Assembly (NCBI GenBank): GCA_009995705.1
Contig: JAADBR010000020.1
Coordinates: forward strand, 1 to 43,636
Direction: 5' to 3'
DNA length: 43,636 nucleotides
Source of the DNA: Microcystis aeruginosa W13-11
GTDB lineage: Bacteria; Cyanobacteriota; Cyanobacteriia; Cyanobacteriales; Microcystaceae
In this document: in pieces, positions 41,917 through 43,636 of the stretch
How the letters are laid out: each line of letters starts with the position of its first letter
Position numbering within the stretch: the first letter of the stretch is position 1
Translations under genes and position numbers: made by a program
The notes under the pieces: model-generated
What the model was told of the DNA's origin: nothing
The model's input: only the letters and a program-made list of their open reading frames with translations
The model's database searches: none

Positions 41917-42398
41917 TCGTCGTGAGTGACACCTCACCCATTACCAACCTAGCCGCCGTTAACCAGTTAACCCTTTTGCATCAACTCTATGGAACAATTA
42001 TCATTCCTCAAGCCGTTTATGAGGAAATGGCGAGTTTAGGTTACGCCGTACCCGGCACGATTGAAATCATGACCTTATCTTGGATAGAAACACGACCCGT
42101 CACCCAGCAAAACCAAGTTAATCAACTACTCAATAAATTAGACCGAGGAGAATCAGAAGGGATTATTTTAGCGCTAGAATTAGGCGCAGATATATTAATT
42201 TTGGATGAAAGAAAAGGACGCAAAGTCGCACAATCTCTTGGGCTAAATATTACTGGAATATTGGGCGTTTTACTCGAAGCCAAGCAAAAAGAATTGATTA
42301 TGAATATTAAACCGATTGTTGATCAGCTAATCTTAAAAGCAGAATTCCGAATTAGCGAAACACTCTACAGAAAAGTTTTGACCATTGCGGGAGAATGA
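41913..42398 (+). CDS. DUF3368 PIN-domain toxin
   Basis: A 161-residue PIN-like RNase of the DUF3368 family. VVSDTSPITNLA (Asp6), VYEEM (Glu), LDRGESEGIILALELGADIL and DERKGRKVA contain the metal-binding acids. It is cotranslated with the UPF0175 gene. All motifs are intact. The RNA target is unknown. Confidence 0.85.
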   Translation: MIVVSDTSPITNLAAVNQLTLLHQLYGTIIIPQAVYEEMASLGYAVPGTIEIMTLSWIETRPVTQQNQVNQLLNKLDRGESEGIILALELGADILILDERKGRKVAQSLGLNITGILGVLLEAKQKELIMNIKPIVDQLILKAEFRISETLYRKVLTIAGE

Positions 42399-42429
42399 TT
42401 CTATTGCAATATTTCAACCTATTTTACAA

Positions 42430-42462
42430 AGTGCGATGCCGAAGGCACTGCGTAGCAGCACG
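42430..42462 (-). repeat. Partial inverted copy of the 73-bp repeat
   Basis: AGTGCGATGCCGAAGGCACT followed by GCGTAGCAG is the reverse complement of the right part of the repeats at 1005-1077 and 1630-1702. Confidence 0.6.
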
Positions 42463-42468
42463 CTGATC

Positions 42469-42742
42469 TTGTAGGGTGCGTTCCCTAATATGACTCCTAC
42501 TGCTCCAGCGATCTGCTCCAGCGATCGATTTTTGGGGAACGCACCATGCACATTGATTGCAGCTGTGGGTTTAAGTGCGATGCTGCTCCTCCCGCTCAAA
42601 CCCCAGAACCCTCTGCCCTCGTCGGTCTGGGGGCTGTCGTCGCTCTGGGGGCTGACTTCAAGCGCCGCCGCGCCCAGGCAGACAAAAACTAAGCGTTAGT
42701 TGAAGGTATGACCCCAGGAGATCCGCAAGGGTCTCTTTTTTT
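42469..42742 (+). repeat. 260-bp composite repeat, copy B
   Basis: This copy of 41271-41530 has a 13-bp internal tandem duplication (CTCCAGCGATCTG type, near 42503-42530) and scattered point differences. It holds the second orphan PEP-CTERM tail and a terminator at 42718-42742 (GAGATCC, GCAA loop, GGGTCTC, then T-run). Confidence 0.85.
42546..42692 (+). pseudogene. Orphan PEP-CTERM tail, copy B
   Basis: From ATG 42546 the frame reads MHIDCSCGFKCDAAPPAQT, then PEPSALVGLGAVVALGADFK and RRRAQADKN, ending at TAA 42690-42692. It is the same sorting tail as copy A, with a few substitutions. It lacks a signal peptide, so even if translated it would not be exported. The retained frame despite the substitutions suggests a recent origin. 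Confidence 0.6.
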
Positions 42743-42750
42743 GTGGGTAA

Positions 42751-42779
42751 TTGTGAATTAGAGAAATTGACATATAATA
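42751..42779 (+). promoter_or_regulatory. Sigma-70 type promoter
   Basis: TTGTGA (42751-42756), 17 bp, TATAAT (42774-42779). It lies 41 bp before the ATG of the DUF4160 gene. Confidence 0.5.
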
Positions 42780-42819
42780 AGAGCATAGAGCTAAATATAC
42801 CTTAAAAATAGCTTTTCTC

Positions 42820-43056
42820 ATGCCTACCGTCCTTCAAGTTGGGCCTTACAGTTTTATCTTTTTCAGTTCAGATCAACGAGAGCCAGCCCTTATCCATGTC
42901 AAACGCGATCGTAAACTCGCTAAATATTGGCTTGATCCCATTACCTTAGAGAAAAACCGAGGATTCAAAGAACATGAATTAAACCAGATTGCTAAACTAA
43001 TAACAGAACATCAACCCGCAATCCTAACCGCATGGCATGATTACTTTGACCCTTGA
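42820..43056 (+). CDS. DUF4160 family protein
   Basis: A 78-residue DUF4160 protein: MPTVLQVGPYSFIFFSSDQR with EPALIHVKRDRKLAKYWLDP and a C-terminal HDYFDP. DUF4160 genes are found directly upstream of DUF2442 genes in a toxin-antitoxin-like pairing. Here the two overlap by 20 bp. Its role is unproven; RNase-like activity has been suspected for the family. Confidence 0.88.
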   Translation: MPTVLQVGPYSFIFFSSDQREPALIHVKRDRKLAKYWLDPITLEKNRGFKEHELNQIAKLITEHQPAILTAWHDYFDP

Positions 43057-43345
43057 AACCGAGCCAATTGCCCATCAAGTGACCCTAACCGACGATAAAT
43101 TAATAATCGACCTAGCCGACGGTCGCAGCATCACCGTTCCGCTAACATGGTACCCTCGTTTACTGCACGCCTCCCCCGCCGAGCGTCAAAATTGGCAACT
43201 CTTAGCGGATGGATGTGCTATCGAATGGCTCGATCTAGATGAGCATATTGGTATCGAAGGACTATTAGCTGGTCGGCGCAGTAGCGAGAGTTCACGCTCC
43301 CTGAATCGATGGTTAACAACTCGCAGACAAACTGTAACCGAGTAA
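43037..43345 (+). CDS. DUF2442 family protein
   Basis: A 102-residue DUF2442 protein. VTLTDDKLIIDLADGRSITV, PLTWYPRLLHASPAERQNWQ and WLDLDEHIGIEGLLAGRRS are typical. It overlaps the DUF4160 gene by 20 bp, so translation is coupled. It is probably the DNA-binding or neutralising partner of the pair. Intact. Confidence 0.88.
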   Translation: MITLTLETEPIAHQVTLTDDKLIIDLADGRSITVPLTWYPRLLHASPAERQNWQLLADGCAIEWLDLDEHIGIEGLLAGRRSSESSRSLNRWLTTRRQTVTE

Positions 43346-43419
43346 ATGGAGACAATGTTTCCGTTGTGCCACCCCAACTCCGCCATTCTTGCCCTGTAAT
43401 TTATATCAAAATTTACTTA

Positions 43420-43447
43420 AAGGGACTTGCGCTTTGATAATGTACCT
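43420..43447 (+). repeat. 28-bp repeat, copy 2
   Basis: The second copy of 32491-32518, one mismatch (TTGCGC here, TTGTGC there). It lies 75 bp after the DUF2442 stop, ahead of the third copy of the GGTGCGTTCCC element. Confidence 0.7.
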
Positions 43448-43476
43448 TTTGGGCGAAGGCAGTGTGATCGCAGATA

Positions 43477-43562
43477 TTGTAGGGTGCGTTCCCTAATATG
43501 GCTCCTACTGCTCCAGCGATCAATTTTTGGGGAACGCACCATGCACATTGATTGAAGCTGTG
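43477..43562 (+). repeat. GGTGCGTTCCC element, copy C
   Basis: The third copy of the inverted-repeat element found at 41273-41350 and 42471-42562, with the same GGTGCGTTCCC / GGGGAACGCACC arms. It ends at GAAGCTGTG, before the PEP-CTERM part seen in copies A and B, which shows the element is a separate unit. Confidence 0.8.
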
Positions 43563-43582
43563 ATACCAAATCCTGTTATAAT
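43553..43582 (+). promoter_or_regulatory. Possible promoter of the last gene
   Basis: TTGAAG (43553-43558), 18 bp, TATAAT (43577-43582), 26 bp before the ATG of the truncated final gene. The -35 box lies in the right end of the GGTGCGTTCCC element, so the repeat may supply part of the promoter. Confidence 0.45.
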
Positions 43583-43608
43583 AAAACGGGTAGAGACGAG
43601 GAGATAAA

Positions 43609-43636
43609 ATGCTCAAGAAAGCCTACTTAGCCGAAC
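43609..43636 (+). CDS. Start of a gene cut by the window end
   Basis: ATG 43609 with GAGGAG at 43598-43603 opens MLKKAYLAE and runs off the window. Nine codons are too few for a family call. Confidence 0.5.

Noticed and set aside
42490..42699. 69-codon + frame in repeat copy B
   Set aside because: The adjacent frame encodes a clear PEP-CTERM tail, so this is the wrong frame.

Overview
The window looks like a chromosomal piece of a unicellular cyanobacterium, most likely Microcystis or a close relative. The basis is the many GCGATCGC (HIP1) octamers, cyanobacterial families (DUF4327, DUF3285, GrrA/GrrP, DUF5132, PEP-CTERM), several toxin-antitoxin modules, and a heavy load of short dispersed repeats. 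No complete transposase, rRNA, tRNA or CRISPR array was seen. The genus is inferred from sequence character, not from a database match.

Layout. 1-3.3 kb: a DUF433/DUF5615 module, a decayed gene pair between two 73-bp direct repeats, and a pair of unknown membrane-anchored proteins. 3.3-16.3 kb is mostly housekeeping: L-lactate dehydrogenase, a DUF952 protein, a cytosine deaminase-like amidohydrolase, CofG (deazaflavin), a propeller-transglutaminase protein, an unknown gene pair, sirohydrochlorin chelatase overlapping FolK, a GTPase, and an FtsL-shaped protein directly upstream of FtsI. 16.3-24.3 kb: a PEP-CTERM protein, a periplasmic sugar dehydrogenase lipoprotein, a grrP-grrA RiPP pair without its radical SAM enzyme, a cupin pseudogene, MntP, QueC with an altered PP-loop, and an orphan LivM-type permease. 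25-30.3 kb: a same-strand cluster of a P1B-like ATPase without a CPx motif, two DUF5132 single-helix proteins, a small soluble protein, a TrkA-N remnant, an HMA_2 coiled-coil protein and a DUF1345 membrane protein. 30.5-34 kb: DUF29, a VapBC-type module and a dead Septu (ptuA/ptuB) defence system. 34.4-39.4 kb: a methyltransferase, DUF4327, the DUF3285-YbeY-DgkA cluster and a short RecQ helicase. 39.7-43.6 kb: a membrane protein gene split by a 117-bp MITE-like insertion, a UPF0175/DUF3368 module between two copies of a 260-bp repeat that each encode an orphan PEP-CTERM tail, a DUF4160/DUF2442 pair, and the start of one more gene.

The best candidate for an undescribed system is the cluster at 25.1-30.3 kb. 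It pairs a metal-type P-ATPase that lacks the usual membrane cysteines with small TM-plus-amphipathic proteins. These recall the mycobacterial PacL (DUF1490) partners of the CtpC ATPase. The grrP-grrA pair and the repeat-driven gene breakages (split membrane gene, Septu, cupin, PEP-CTERM tails) are the other main points. All family calls come from reading motifs; none was checked by a search.
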